DNA of 64,000 nt from assembly GCF_029955155.1 (NCBI RefSeq), contig NZ_JAPNOZ010000006.1, positions 277,638 through 341,637 on the forward strand, given 5' to 3'. The stretch is from Psychrobacillus sp. NEAU-3TGS. GTDB lineage: Bacteria > Bacillota > Bacilli > Bacillales_A > Planococcaceae. Below, piece by piece: positions 43,730 through 52,793 of the stretch. The position numbers were made by a program, and so were the translations under genes. Every line of letters starts with the position of its first letter. Position 1 is the stretch's first letter. A model generated the notes under the pieces. The model ran no database searches. It was not told the DNA's origin and worked only from the letters and a program-made list of their open reading frames with translations.

Positions 43730-44554
43730 CTAAAAAGTCTCTGGATCCATCCCTGTTCTTTCATCTAAGTTTAGTGCATCGATATTTTTCATATCCTCAG
43801 CTGACAGCTCAAAATCAAAAACTTGGAAGTTGTCTATAATTCTAGCAGGTGTCACTGATTTCGGTATGACGATTAAATCGTTCTGTAAATGCCAACGGAT
43901 AATTATTTGTGCCGTTGTTTTACCATACTTTGCACTAATATTTTGTAAAGTAGATTCATCAAGCAATCTACCTCTTGCTAGAGGCGACCAGGAAGTAACG
44001 GCAATTCCTTTTTCCGTACAGAAATTTCTAAGATCCACTTGTGTTAATCTTGGATGACACTCAATCTGATTGACCATCGGTTGTATGTTGGCTTTTGCTG
44101 CAATTGCTTCTAGATGATGCTGGTGGTGATTCGAAACACCAGTTGCACGAATTAGTTTCTCTTCATATAAACGCTCGATTGCACGATATGTGTCAACAAA
44201 CGTTTCTTTTACTGGCCAATGGGTTAAATACAAATCTACATAGTCCAAGCCAAGAAGCTCTAAGGATTTTTCAAACGCTTTTAATGTTTGATCGTATCCT
44301 TGATCGGTATTCCATACTTTTGTGGTAATGAAAATATCTTCTCTTGCAAGTTTAGAGTGACGAACTGCTTCTCCGACTTCTTTCTCGTTTGCGTAAAGAG
44401 ATGCCGTGTCTATATGGCGATAACCATTATCAAGTGCAGTGGATATTGCTTGTAACGCAATATCTGGTTCGGTCATTTTGTAAACTCCTAAACCAATACG
44501 TGGCATTTCTACTCCGTTTGCTAAACGTTTTGTTGAATCCATATGTAATTCCAT
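43730..44554 (-). CDS. Aldo/keto reductase
   Basis: 274 aa, the AKR5-type short family (YvgN/YtbE-like). Catalytic tetrad: Asp in GYRHIDTASLYANE, Tyr in the same motif, Lys in FITTKVW and His in LYLTHWPV. NADPH-binding region: VIPKSVTPARIIDNFQVFDF. It reduces aldehydes such as methylglyoxal; the exact substrate is unknown. ATG 44554 is preceded by AAAGGA. Confidence 0.92.
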   Translation of the reverse strand: MELHMDSTKRLANGVEMPRIGLGVYKMTEPDIALQAISTALDNGYRHIDTASLYANEKEVGEAVRHSKLAREDIFITTKVWNTDQGYDQTLKAFEKSLELLGLDYVDLYLTHWPVKETFVDTYRAIERLYEEKLIRATGVSNHHQHHLEAIAAKANIQPMVNQIECHPRLTQVDLRNFCTEKGIAVTSWSPLARGRLLDESTLQNISAKYGKTTAQIIIRWHLQNDLIVIPKSVTPARIIDNFQVFDFELSAEDMKNIDALNLDERTGMDPETF

Positions 44555-44577
44555 ATTGATCGTCCTTTCTTTTAAAG

Positions 44578-44607
44578 AAAACGACTGAAAAGCTCAGTCG
44601 TTTTTCC
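44578..44607 (-). terminator. Terminator of the small hydrophilic protein gene
   Basis: AAAACGACTGA/TCAGTCGTTTT with a 5-nt loop; overlaps the end of the gene at 44594. Confidence 0.75.
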
Positions 44608-44776
44608 TCTGTTTAATAGAAGAAGTATCATCTGATTGTGCTGGATCAGATACTCGATGATCTTTTTCTAGCTCATTGTCATCGCGAAGCTTCTCCATTT
44701 GTTTTCCTAGTTGCTTTACTTCTTCCATATTTGTTGCCATCGAACCGTTTTCTGGACCATTTTTCAAATTACTCAT
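44594..44776 (-). CDS. Small hydrophilic protein, unknown
   Basis: 60 aa, highly charged, no hydrophobic segment: starts MSNLKNGPENGSMATNM, then a helix-prone Lys/Glu-rich stretch (EEVKQLGKQMEKLRDDNE). AAGGAG lies upstream of the ATG and its own terminator follows, so it looks real. Similar short proteins are widespread in Bacillales; spore or stress expression is possible but not shown. Confidence 0.65.
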   Translation of the reverse strand: MSNLKNGPENGSMATNMEEVKQLGKQMEKLRDDNELEKDHRVSDPAQSDDTSSIKQRKND

Positions 44777-44934
44777 TTAAAAAATCACTCCTTTTCTATA
44801 TCCTAGTAGAATTGTATGGCAGATGCAACTCTCAAAAGGTACATTTTTTGCCATAAATTCATTTTTGCCAATATTTCTTTTTACCCTAAAGTAATGTATA
44901 CTTATGGTTGAATATACTGGAGGAGGCGCTTAAT

Positions 44935-45030
44935 ATGAGATTAATCCTAGTTCTTGGCGTTTGTGTAGCATTCCTTACTGCGATCTTCACTGCAGGATAT
45001 GATGACAAACCAGGTGCATCTAAAAAATAA
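44935..45030 (+). CDS. 31-aa single-helix membrane peptide
   Basis: Starts MRLILVLGVCVAFLTAIFTA, one transmembrane helix, then a short polar tail (GYDDKPGASKK). The ATG follows GGAGGAGG at good spacing, and a strong terminator lies 12 nt after the stop, so it is a complete mini-transcription unit. Not recognised as a named family. Confidence 0.65.
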   Translation: MRLILVLGVCVAFLTAIFTAGYDDKPGASKK

Positions 45031-45041
45031 GAATGTATGTT

Positions 45042-45080
45042 AAAACGGACGATGCCTTTACGGGCTCGTCCGTTTTTTTT
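45042..45080. terminator. Bidirectional terminator mini-gene / trmL
   Basis: AAACGGACGA/TCGTCCGTTT stem followed by T residues. Confidence 0.85.
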
Positions 45081-45561
45081 AATGTAAATTAGGATAATCT
45101 TGTTGTCTTAATGCTTCATATATTAATATAGCAGCCGTATTAGATAAATTTAAGGAACGAATATTATCATTCATCGGAATTCTAAGGGCTCGGTCCGGAT
45201 GAGCATCAATTAGTTCACGTGGCAACCCTTTCGTTTCGCGTCCAAAAATAAAGAAATGATCCTTCTCCGCGTCACTAAAGTTATAAGTAGTATGCGGCTT
45301 CGCACCAAACTTCGTGATTAAATAATATTCCGCTTCAGGGTGTGTCGCAAAAAAGTCATCTAACCCATCATAATACGTAATATCTACATGCTCCCAATAA
45401 TCTAAGCCAGCTCTTTTTAACATTTTGTCGTCTGTTGAAAATCCAAGAGGTCTGATTAAATGTAATTTTGCCCCTGTTCCTGCACATGTTCTAGCGATGT
45501 TCCCTGTATTTGCTGGTATTTCAGGTTGATATAACACGATATTAATACTCACTATTTCCAC
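45079..45561 (-). CDS. trmL: tRNA (cytidine/uridine-34-2'-O)-methyltransferase TrmL
   Basis: 160 aa, single-domain SPOUT methyltransferase with the trefoil-knot motifs NIVLYQPEIPANTGNIARTC, FIFGRETKGLP and RIPMNDNIRSLNLSNTAAI. It 2'-O-methylates the wobble base of leucine tRNAs. It follows queG by 3 nt; both act on the tRNA wobble position. In B. subtilis the same pair is cspR-yhbA. Confidence 0.95.
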   Translation of the reverse strand: MEIVSINIVLYQPEIPANTGNIARTCAGTGAKLHLIRPLGFSTDDKMLKRAGLDYWEHVDITYYDGLDDFFATHPEAEYYLITKFGAKPHTTYNFSDAEKDHFFIFGRETKGLPRELIDAHPDRALRIPMNDNIRSLNLSNTAAILIYEALRQQDYPNLH

Positions 45562-45564
45562 TTC

Positions 45565-46704
45565 CTATTTCTCAATTGTATAAAACTCTAAGCCTTTACG
45601 AATTTCTATTAGTACTTCTTCTGCTTTTTCGGTTTGCTCTGCTTTCTTCAATGCAGTCCGACCTTCTTCTGTGTTTATCTTTCCAATAGCCCAAGCTGCT
45701 GTTCCTCTTATTACTGGACGAGCATCCTTTTCCATCAGTTCGATCAATGTTGGTACAGCGGACTCTTCTTTAAAGTGAGCAAGCGCTAATATGGCATTTC
45801 GCTGAATTGGATTTTTCCCTCTCCAAGCACCAGACATATGTCCATATGTCTCTTTAAAAGTCCGATTCGTCATGTTCAGCAATGGTAGAAGCAGTGGCTT
45901 TACAAGCTCTGGATCTGGTGTAAATGCTTCTTGATGCAAATTCGCTTTTCCTTTGTTTTTCGGGCAAATCGTTTGGCATGTATCGCACCCATATATACGA
46001 TTCCCTATTTTTGTGCGAAATTCATCCGGAACCATTGTTTTCGTTTGTGTGATAAAAGCGATGCATCTTTGTGCATTTAACTGTCCTCCTTGGATTAATG
46101 CTCCAGTCGGACAAATATCTAAACAAAGTGTGCACTCGCCACATTGATCCTCCATCTGTTCGCTTGGAGCAAATGGAATGGATGTGATCATCTCACCTAA
46201 GTATACGTAGGAGCCAAATTCGGGTGTAATAACCGCACAGTTTTTTGCACTCCAACCGATTCCAGCACGTTCTGCAACTGCACGATCGGACAACTCACCA
46301 GTGTCTACCATGGAACGCAGTTTTGCATCCGGTATATGGGTTAATATATATAATTCTAAGAGCGCAAGCTTTTCTCGTAAGACGGTGTGATAATCCATTC
46401 CCCAGGAAGCTCTAGCGAAGATTCCTCGTCGTGCTCCTTTTATACTTTTCGGAGCATCTTTCATTTTCGATGGATACGCTACGGCAATCGAAATAATACT
46501 CTCTGCGTCAGAAAGTAAAAGCTCTGGATGCGTTCTTTTTTCAATATCTGGTTCTTCAAAACCCGAAGCATATCCTAGCTCTTGTTGTCGAATTAATCTA
46601 TTTTTCAATTCCTTGAATGGAGAAGCAGACGTAAACCCAATTTTATCAATTCCAATGGAAGCTGCATATTCTATTAGTTGTTGTTGAAATTGATTGATAT
46701 TCAC
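45565..46704 (-). CDS. queG: Epoxyqueuosine reductase
   Basis: 379 aa. Performs the last step of queuosine synthesis in tRNA, using cobalamin and two 4Fe-4S clusters. Cluster ligands are in CGECTLCLDICPTGAL and CDTCQTICPKN; the catalytic Asp lies in the SMVDTGELSDRAVAERAGIG region. HEAT-like repeats at the C-terminus (AILALAHFKEESAVPTLIEL) bind tRNA. Co-transcribed with trmL and divergent from the B3/4 gene. Confidence 0.95.
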   Translation of the reverse strand: MNINQFQQQLIEYAASIGIDKIGFTSASPFKELKNRLIRQQELGYASGFEEPDIEKRTHPELLLSDAESIISIAVAYPSKMKDAPKSIKGARRGIFARASWGMDYHTVLREKLALLELYILTHIPDAKLRSMVDTGELSDRAVAERAGIGWSAKNCAVITPEFGSYVYLGEMITSIPFAPSEQMEDQCGECTLCLDICPTGALIQGGQLNAQRCIAFITQTKTMVPDEFRTKIGNRIYGCDTCQTICPKNKGKANLHQEAFTPDPELVKPLLLPLLNMTNRTFKETYGHMSGAWRGKNPIQRNAILALAHFKEESAVPTLIELMEKDARPVIRGTAAWAIGKINTEEGRTALKKAEQTEKAEEVLIEIRKGLEFYTIEK

Positions 46705-46759
46705 AATTGTTCTCCTTTCTTATGATACACTTAAGAAAATAGTTGTAAGGATGGTTGCT

Positions 46760-47449
46760 ATGATGTTTACATTAAATGATTCTTTATTGCAAATCGAACC
46801 TAATTTTAAAATAGGCATTATTCATTATACCAAAATTGTCGTTTCTCCTTCTCCTCAAATGCTTAAAGGTCGGCTTCAATTATTTCAAGAACAGCTTTTC
46901 TTTGAAATGGAAGAGAAAAAAGTTACCGAATTTGACGGCATAAAAGAATGGCGAGTTCTGTGGAAGAATTTTGGTGCTGATCCAAATAGATACCGTCACT
47001 CAGCTGAAACACTATATCGACGAATTGCAAAACAAAATTATATCACACCAATGCATTCTGCAGTAGATTTAAATAATTTCTTCTCGTTGCGTTATGAAAT
47101 ACCAATAGGCATATACGATTTAGAAAAGATTGAAGGAAATGTTCAAATTTCTATTGGCAATGAAGACACATCTTATGAAGGCTTGAATGGTAGAGAAAAC
47201 AATTTACATAATATACTTACGCTTCAAGATACTGCCGGAGCATTTGGTAGTCCCTTTGTCGATTCAATCCGCACAGCAGTAACGGAAACAACAACGGATG
47301 CCGTTCAAATCGTCTTCCTCCGTCCAACGATGAATATGGAGGAAAGTCAAAAACTAATCCATTCGATGGAAGCAATGTTTACTCAAATTCATGGCGGAGA
47401 ACCAAATTCTTTTGTTTTAAATACAAATAATAGAGAATGGGAGATTTAA
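46760..47449 (+). CDS. B3/4-domain protein (Phe-tRNA synthetase beta-like editing fold)
   Basis: About 229 aa. The central part matches the B3/4 domain of phenylalanyl-tRNA synthetase beta (EWRVLWKNFGADPNRYRHSA, AVDLNNFFSLRYEIPIGIYD, FGSPFVDSIRTAVTETTTDA). Free-standing members are thought to edit mischarged tRNA or bind amino-acid-like ligands. I chose ATG 46760 because AAGGA lies 8 nt upstream. The next gene starts 3 nt after its stop. Confidence 0.78.
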   Translation: MMFTLNDSLLQIEPNFKIGIIHYTKIVVSPSPQMLKGRLQLFQEQLFFEMEEKKVTEFDGIKEWRVLWKNFGADPNRYRHSAETLYRRIAKQNYITPMHSAVDLNNFFSLRYEIPIGIYDLEKIEGNVQISIGNEDTSYEGLNGRENNLHNILTLQDTAGAFGSPFVDSIRTAVTETTTDAVQIVFLRPTMNMEESQKLIHSMEAMFTQIHGGEPNSFVLNTNNREWEI

Positions 47450-47452
47450 CAT

Positions 47453-47968
47453 ATGGCAAATATTTCGTTAGCAGAGGCTGTAAAACTAAAAAGTATCCTA
47501 TTAAAAAGAATTCATGAGCTGGAAGAAGAAATTATGCGCGTAGCTTTTATAACTATCGAAAAAGGCAGTTCTCCTGAAATTGGACCTCGTACGGTCTCTG
47601 TAGTAGACAATGAAATTACATTAACAAGAAAAGATATTCGAACACTCGATAAACTTATCTATGAAGCGAATATAAGCAATACAGTGACTTTTAAAGACAA
47701 AGCTTATACAATTGTAGAAGCAATAGAACTTGCTACACAAATGCGTGCCCAAGCAAGGATCTATAAACAATTAGGCGCATCAGAAAAAGAAAGAGTACAG
47801 TACGGATATGGAGATGGAACGACCTATGTCCAGGTTGCCCTATTTAATCCTGAAGAATATCGTGTAAATGCTCTTCAATACGAAAAAGAAGCAAACAAGC
47901 TATCTGGGATCATCAATGCAAAAAACTACTCCATCACGATTAATTTTGATGATGAAAAATACGCATAA
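47453..47968 (+). CDS. Uncharacterised DIP1984-like protein
   Basis: 171 aa, soluble, with an N-terminal coiled-coil-prone helix (SLAEAVKLKSILLKRIHELE), a beta-rich middle (GPRTVSVVDNEITLTRKDIR) and further helices. The opening resembles DIP1984-family hypothetical proteins, but I hold this weakly. It is in an operon with the B3/4-domain gene (3-nt gap), so a shared role in translation quality control is possible. Confidence 0.65.
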   Translation: MANISLAEAVKLKSILLKRIHELEEEIMRVAFITIEKGSSPEIGPRTVSVVDNEITLTRKDIRTLDKLIYEANISNTVTFKDKAYTIVEAIELATQMRAQARIYKQLGASEKERVQYGYGDGTTYVQVALFNPEEYRVNALQYEKEANKLSGIINAKNYSITINFDDEKYA

Positions 47969-48138
47969 TCCTTGGTAAGGTGAGACTCTTTACCAAGGGC
48001 ATAGTTAGGAAATCACTCTCAAATTGAATTAGACAAACCAATGACCTCTAACCTTTCACTTTGTGACTCATGACTAATGACCATCCATTGCAATAGCAAA
48101 CGATTTCTAATTAGTGTGCTCTGTGATTTCCTGCTATG

Positions 48139-48177
48139 TAAAACGCTCCTTCCCACTTTTGTGGAGGAGCGTTTTAA
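48139..48177 (+). terminator. Terminator of the B3/4 operon
   Basis: TAAAACGCTCCT/AGGAGCGTTTTA. It lies about 170 nt after the last stop. The gap also contains a shorter hairpin (CCTTGGTAA/TTACCAAGG, 47970-47999) without a T run. Confidence 0.65.
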
Positions 48178-48232
48178 TAATATAATCTTCTTTAATTAAC
48201 CTAAAATATTACATAGAAAATGAGGAATTAAC

Positions 48233-49294
48233 ATGTCGATTAATATTTGGTTCAATAGATGGTTTTCAACTGTAGCACATTACATGGAGATGATTCGACA
48301 TAATTCAGATCAACAAGAGTTTGTTATCTATGGCACACATCCTAATCCAGATACGGTGTATTTTAATTACTGTGATGTATCAGGCACAGAACCAGATATC
48401 GAGGGAGAAGCATATTTACAGTTTTGTATAGACTACTGTATACAAAACCAGATCCATGTATTTGTTCCACGAAAAGAAAATGTGCTTATCTCTCAAAATT
48501 TAGACAAATTCGAGGAAATCGGTGTGAAAGTGTTAGTTTGTCCAGATGGTGATTTAATGGCCTTAGTAGATGACAAAGCAGCTATGTACCGCTCCTTGCA
48601 GGACCAAGAAAATGAAGGGAATTTTATAGTAGCTATTCCTTCCTACCGAATTGTCAACAATGCGAAAGAGTTCCAAGCAGCTTATGAAGCATTAAGTCAG
48701 AATAATACGAAGCTATGTATTAAGCCTGTTATTGGAGAAGGAGCGAGCGGATTCCGTATTATCGATAATAAAGCAGATACTATTCCTTTTATATTCAGTA
48801 CAGCTTCCTCCCAAAAGATTTCCTATGATACAGCTATTAAAATTTTAAAAACGCAAGAACATTTCCCTGACTTAATGGTTTTAGAATATCTTGATGGTTA
48901 TGAGTATAGCATTGACTGTCTAGCCGAAGCCGATGGAACTTTACTTACGGCAATACCAAGGAAAAAAGGAAATGGACGCATTCGTGAGATTGAATACAAT
49001 AAAGAATTAATCGAAATCGCTGAGAAAATGGCTGCACAATATAAAATTCCTTACGTATTTAATATCCAAGTAAGATATAAAGACGGCATTCCAAAACTAT
49101 TAGAAATTAACCCTCGTATGAGTGGTGGGTTACATATAAGCTGCCTATCCGATATTAATTTCCCCTATTATGCAATTAAGTTATTACTAGGCGAGCAATT
49201 AGAAACCCTTGATCCTAGGTTTGATGTGAAAGCAACGCATATTGAACAGCCGGTAATATTATCTTCCTCCAAAGATTCTGTAGTATTAGTGTAA
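48233..49294 (+). CDS. ATP-grasp enzyme, carbamoyl-phosphate-synthase-like
   Basis: 353 aa. An N-terminal pre-ATP-grasp Rossmann part (about 1-105) is followed by an ATP-grasp domain with CIKPVIGEGASGFRII (ATP loop), MVLEYLDGYEYSIDCLAEAD and the metal-binding KLLEINPRMSGGLHIS. Such stand-alone proteins ligate a carboxylate to an amine using ATP; the substrates are unknown. GAGGAA precedes the ATG. No neighbouring biosynthetic partner is visible, so it acts alone or in trans. Confidence 0.8.
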   Translation: MSINIWFNRWFSTVAHYMEMIRHNSDQQEFVIYGTHPNPDTVYFNYCDVSGTEPDIEGEAYLQFCIDYCIQNQIHVFVPRKENVLISQNLDKFEEIGVKVLVCPDGDLMALVDDKAAMYRSLQDQENEGNFIVAIPSYRIVNNAKEFQAAYEALSQNNTKLCIKPVIGEGASGFRIIDNKADTIPFIFSTASSQKISYDTAIKILKTQEHFPDLMVLEYLDGYEYSIDCLAEADGTLLTAIPRKKGNGRIREIEYNKELIEIAEKMAAQYKIPYVFNIQVRYKDGIPKLLEINPRMSGGLHISCLSDINFPYYAIKLLLGEQLETLDPRFDVKATHIEQPVILSSSKDSVVLV

Positions 49295-49309
49295 ATACAT
49301 TATGTAGAT

Positions 49310-49349
49310 AGAGACGTTCCTTTCATTTAAGGAAGGAACGTCTCTACTA
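49310..49349. terminator. Terminator ATP-grasp gene / anti-sigma gene
   Basis: AGAGACGTTCC/GGAACGTCTCT stem, then a T-rich stretch. Confidence 0.8.
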
Positions 49350-49408
49350 TTATTTTATCGAAAATTATGTGTGTAAACTATCATCAAGAGTTTGAATACT
49401 TTTTCATA

Positions 49409-50290
49409 CTAATTCTCAAATATTCCCGTTTGTTCTCCATCAATAAGGAGCTTCCACATTCCATGATCTTTCCATGTTAGATTACCCTTGTAATAATAAA
49501 TTATTCCTCCCCCTCCACCGTCTATCACGCTACTGTCCTGCTTAAAAACGGTAGTTTCCACTACTCTCCCTTTGTTATCGAGTAACTTCACCTCGATTAT
49601 TTCCTTTTCTCCAAGTGTACTTTGTAAATATACTTCATAAGCTTCACCGATTGGAATTTCCTTTGGAGAATCAACGAGTGCATAGTTTTCCGTTTTAGGG
49701 AATGGTGGGAAGACATTAACTGTAAATGCTTCGAATAGTACATCTTCCACATAAAACGATAACTGCCATTCCCCTTCTGATGGGAACGGAACAAATCTAG
49801 CTAATGTATGAGCATCCTCACTATAAAGGCCGCTTGAGAGAACACCTTCTGTTAACACAATCTTTTCTCTTTTTATATTTTCCGCTTCTACTCTGAACTT
49901 TTTGTCCACAAGCGCATGCTCATCTCCCCAGAAGTAAAGCATCATCTTGGACACTCTTCTCTTGTCCTCTGCAACAAATTGTTCATTAAAAACAAGAATC
50001 CCTATCCTACCTTCCACTCCCAGTACTTCTTGATCTCTATCTGGTAATGTAAAAACTGTTCCTTGTTGTGCACTAAATTTGTAATAATCTTCATGCGTTA
50101 ATAAAAGCAAAAGAAGTATAGAGCATATGGCTACAATCGTAAATATTGGTTTTAATAAGACTGGTTTCTTAACTATATTTTGCTTAGCTCTCAACGTATA
50201 TAATAATTTTTCTTTTTGTTCATTCTCCAGTGAATACTTTGGAAGGTTTTTCAAACGATTTTGCAGTTCCTTATAATCCTCCATATTCAT
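49409..50290 (-). CDS. Membrane protein paired with the ECF sigma factor, likely anti-sigma
   Basis: 293 aa: a cytoplasmic N-terminus of about 45 residues, one transmembrane helix (KPIFTIVAICSILLLLLLTH), then about 225 extracytoplasmic residues, beta-rich, resembling DUF4871-type proteins (FPSEGEWQLSFYVEDVLFEA, IDGGGGGIIYYYKGNLTWKD). It overlaps the sigma gene by 20 nt. This topology and linkage are those of an anti-sigma factor that senses the envelope. No zinc-binding ZAS motif is visible in the N-terminus. Confidence 0.7.
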   Translation of the reverse strand: MNMEDYKELQNRLKNLPKYSLENEQKEKLLYTLRAKQNIVKKPVLLKPIFTIVAICSILLLLLLTHEDYYKFSAQQGTVFTLPDRDQEVLGVEGRIGILVFNEQFVAEDKRRVSKMMLYFWGDEHALVDKKFRVEAENIKREKIVLTEGVLSSGLYSEDAHTLARFVPFPSEGEWQLSFYVEDVLFEAFTVNVFPPFPKTENYALVDSPKEIPIGEAYEVYLQSTLGEKEIIEVKLLDNKGRVVETTVFKQDSSVIDGGGGGIIYYYKGNLTWKDHGMWKLLIDGEQTGIFEN

Positions 50291-50783
50291 ATCCCTCCTT
50301 TTCTAAGAGTGTCTTTATTTTTTTCAAGGAGCGATGATATATCACATTTATATTATTCTCATTACTTTTCATCACATGGCTAACTTCCTTGGATGACATC
50401 TCCAAAATCCCTTTAAGAATGATGACTTCTTTATATTTTGATGGAAGCTGACTAATAGCATTGTATAAATGGCTGTTTTCTTGATTTAGAATGATATGCT
50501 GTTCTGTACTAATAGAAAAATTCTGCTCTTGTAATAAGGTATGCCTGATTTTGCTCCAAACTCGATTTCTTCTGTAACGATCGATTACCATATTTCTGGC
50601 GATGGATATAAGCCATGTTTTTGGATGGGAGCTCTCTTTATATTTATTTATTTTGCTCCACGCTCGAAGAAATGTTTCTTGTACCAGATCTTCTATTTCC
50701 ATTGATCCAGTGTAGTATATTAGAAAGCTGGTTATATCTTGTTCGTATAGCTCAAACCATTCTTCTATTAAGCTCTTCTCCAA
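50271..50783 (-). CDS. ECF RNA polymerase sigma factor
   Basis: About 170 aa. Region 2: IEDLVQETFLRAWSKINKYK and TWLISIARNMVIDRYRRNR. Region 4: LPSKYKEVIILKGILEMSSK and NNINVIYHRSLKKIK. I chose the TTG at 50783 because a GGGGGG stretch lies about 5 nt upstream. An ECF-type promoter (TGTAAG, 16 bp, CGTC) lies 27-52 bp before it, suggesting autoregulation together with the overlapping anti-sigma gene. Confidence 0.9.
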   Translation of the reverse strand: MEKSLIEEWFELYEQDITSFLIYYTGSMEIEDLVQETFLRAWSKINKYKESSHPKTWLISIARNMVIDRYRRNRVWSKIRHTLLQEQNFSISTEQHIILNQENSHLYNAISQLPSKYKEVIILKGILEMSSKEVSHVMKSNENNINVIYHRSLKKIKTLLEKEGYEYGGL

Positions 50784-50809
50784 GGGATCCCCCCTTTCTT
50801 TAATAATTA

Positions 50810-50835
50810 GACGAATGTATTTCATTTATCTTACA
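50810..50835 (-). promoter_or_regulatory. Candidate ECF-type promoter of the sigma operon
   Basis: On the minus strand TGTAAG (50835-50830), a 16-bp spacer and CGTC (50813-50810) followed by TAA. The AA-containing -35 and CGTC -10 are the usual form of ECF promoters in bacilli. Confidence 0.5.
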
Positions 50836-50852
50836 TGAAATGTTGAAAAAAT

Positions 50853-50890
50853 AAAAAATCAACCATTTAACAAGCAATGGTTGATTTTTT
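50853..50890 (-). terminator. Intrinsic terminator hairpin between the sigma operon and proS
   Basis: AAAATCAACCATT/AATGGTTGATTTT with T runs on both sides; it lies downstream of proS on neither strand's coding sequence, since proS ends at 50911. Confidence 0.7.
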
Positions 50891-50910
50891 AACTTATATT
50901 TTCTATTTAA

Positions 50911-52350
50911 TTAGTAAGCACGACCGAACCATACAGTATGTTTCGATTCCTTGCCACAGTTGATACATGTTGCTTTTTCAGCTGGTGGGTTGAATGGAAT
51001 ATTACGTGTCGTAAATTTCGTTTCATTCTTCACATGCTCTTCACAAGCGTCATCTCCACACCAACCTGCAAGAATCCATCCTGGGATTTCTCCTTTATCA
51101 GTTGAATCAGTAAGATGTTGTTTTAACTCATCTAATGAATTCACATGTGTATGCGAGTTTTGATCACGGAATGCACGTGCTTTTTCAAGTAAACGTGTTT
51201 GCATTGTTGTTAACTCTTCTTCAATGCGTTCCACTAAATTAGGGATATCTACAGATACTTTATTCTCTTCATCTCGAGCTTTTAATAGTGCTTGGTTGTT
51301 TTCTAAATCACGTGGTCCTAATTCAATACGAACTGGAACTCCTTTTAACTCCCACTCATTAAATTTATAGCCTGGAGATTGGTCAGAATCATCTAGACGA
51401 ACACGAATACCTTTTGCTTTTAATGCAGCAAACACTTCATCTAGTTTTTCCATAATAGCAGGATTCTTTTTCCAAGGACCTACTGGTATTAATACAACTT
51501 GAGTTGGAGCAATACGTGGTGGCAATACAAGCCCTTGCTCGTCACCATGAACCATAATAACCGAACCGATTAGACGTGTAGATGTTCCCCAAGATGTTGT
51601 ATGCACATGCTGATGCTTGTTTTCTTTATTTAAATACTTAATATCAAATGCTTCAGCAAACTTTGTTCCAAGGTAATGAGATGTACCAGCTTGCACTGCT
51701 TTTCCGTCCTTCATCATGGCTTCAATAGAATACGTATCTACAGCCCCTGCAAAGCGTTCAGAAGGAGTTTTTTGACCATCGTATACTGGAATTGCTAATA
51801 GCTCTTCTACGACCTCTTTATAGATGTTAAGCATCTGCATTGTTTCCGTACGTGCCTCTTCTTCATCTGCATGCGCAGTATGCCCTTCTTGCCATAAAAA
51901 TTCAGAAGTACGAATGAAAGGAAGAGTTTTCTTCTCCCAACGGAATACGTTTGCCCATTGGTTGATAAGCACTGGTAGATCACGGTAACTCTTAATCCAG
52001 TCAGAATATAAATGACCTATCATTGTTTCAGAGGTTGGACGAAGTGCTAGGCGCTCTTCCAATTTTTCACCTGCTGCCTCTGTTACCCATGGTAGCTCTG
52101 GTGAGAAGCCTTCGATATGATCTTTTTCTTTTTGAAAAAATGATTCTGGAATAAGCATTGGGAAATAAGCATTGCGATGTCCAGTCTCTTTAAAACGTCG
52201 ATCCATTTCAGCTTGAATATGCTCCCAAATCTCAAAGCCATCCGGTTTAAATGCAATACACCCACGAACAGGTGTGTAATCCATTAAATCTGCCTTCTGA
52301 ATTGTGTCGATATACCATTTCGAAAAATCATTTTGTTGTTGATTTGTCAT
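50911..52350 (-). CDS. proS: Prolyl-tRNA synthetase
   Basis: 479 aa, the short class II archaeal/eukaryote-like ProS without the bacterial editing insert. Motif 2 region: LRPTSETMIGHLYSDWIKSY and FRWEKKTLPFIRTSEFLWQE; motif 3 region: AGTSHYLGTKFAEAF. The C-terminus has the zinc-type cysteines CGDDACEEH and CINCGKESKHTVWFGRAY. I start at ATG 52350, below GGAGGGAAC; longer in-frame upstream sequence is the T-box leader. Expression is controlled by uncharged tRNA-Pro. Confidence 0.96.
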   Translation of the reverse strand: MTNQQQNDFSKWYIDTIQKADLMDYTPVRGCIAFKPDGFEIWEHIQAEMDRRFKETGHRNAYFPMLIPESFFQKEKDHIEGFSPELPWVTEAAGEKLEERLALRPTSETMIGHLYSDWIKSYRDLPVLINQWANVFRWEKKTLPFIRTSEFLWQEGHTAHADEEEARTETMQMLNIYKEVVEELLAIPVYDGQKTPSERFAGAVDTYSIEAMMKDGKAVQAGTSHYLGTKFAEAFDIKYLNKENKHQHVHTTSWGTSTRLIGSVIMVHGDEQGLVLPPRIAPTQVVLIPVGPWKKNPAIMEKLDEVFAALKAKGIRVRLDDSDQSPGYKFNEWELKGVPVRIELGPRDLENNQALLKARDEENKVSVDIPNLVERIEEELTTMQTRLLEKARAFRDQNSHTHVNSLDELKQHLTDSTDKGEIPGWILAGWCGDDACEEHVKNETKFTTRNIPFNPPAEKATCINCGKESKHTVWFGRAY

Positions 52351-52373
52351 AAAGTTCCCTCCTAATAATAAAA

Positions 52374-52600
52374 AGCACAGAGCAGTCCTCGGAAAAGGAC
52401 GTCTCTGTGCTGGATAGACGTGGTACCACCTTAGTTTAGCTAAAATTCCTTTTAGCCCTCTAATACGTTTGTTAACGAAAACGACTCGGTTATGTTTGCA
52501 TAACATCTCCGTGGTAGGTTTCAACAAGAAGCGGTGATATAGCTCTCAGCAAGCTGCTATATTTTCTGTTTCACAATTCTTATTTACTTGGCCACATCAA
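52374..52600 (-). promoter_or_regulatory. T-box leader of proS
   Basis: Minus-strand leader with the T-box sequence GGTGGTACCACG (52430-52419) and a terminator stem AGCACAGAG/CTCTGTGCT (52374-52411) followed by T residues. Upstream lies a Stem I-like region (about 52500-52600) where GAAACCTACC offers CCT as a possible proline specifier. Uncharged tRNA-Pro would stabilise the antiterminator. The remainder of 52601-52793 is promoter space for proS and the divergent VOC gene. Confidence 0.88.
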
Positions 52601-52793
52601 AGATTGTATATACTTAATAATATACCAAATAGATGAATTTAATACAATCTCCATTCTTACTTCATGGAACCACTAGCGTAGTTATTCCCATGGAGCCATC
52701 AGGGTTATGATACTCTTCTATTTTCTGGTGCTTGTATAATTTCGTTTACTCTCTTATACTTATTAATAATTCTGACTAAAGGGCGGTTATGAT

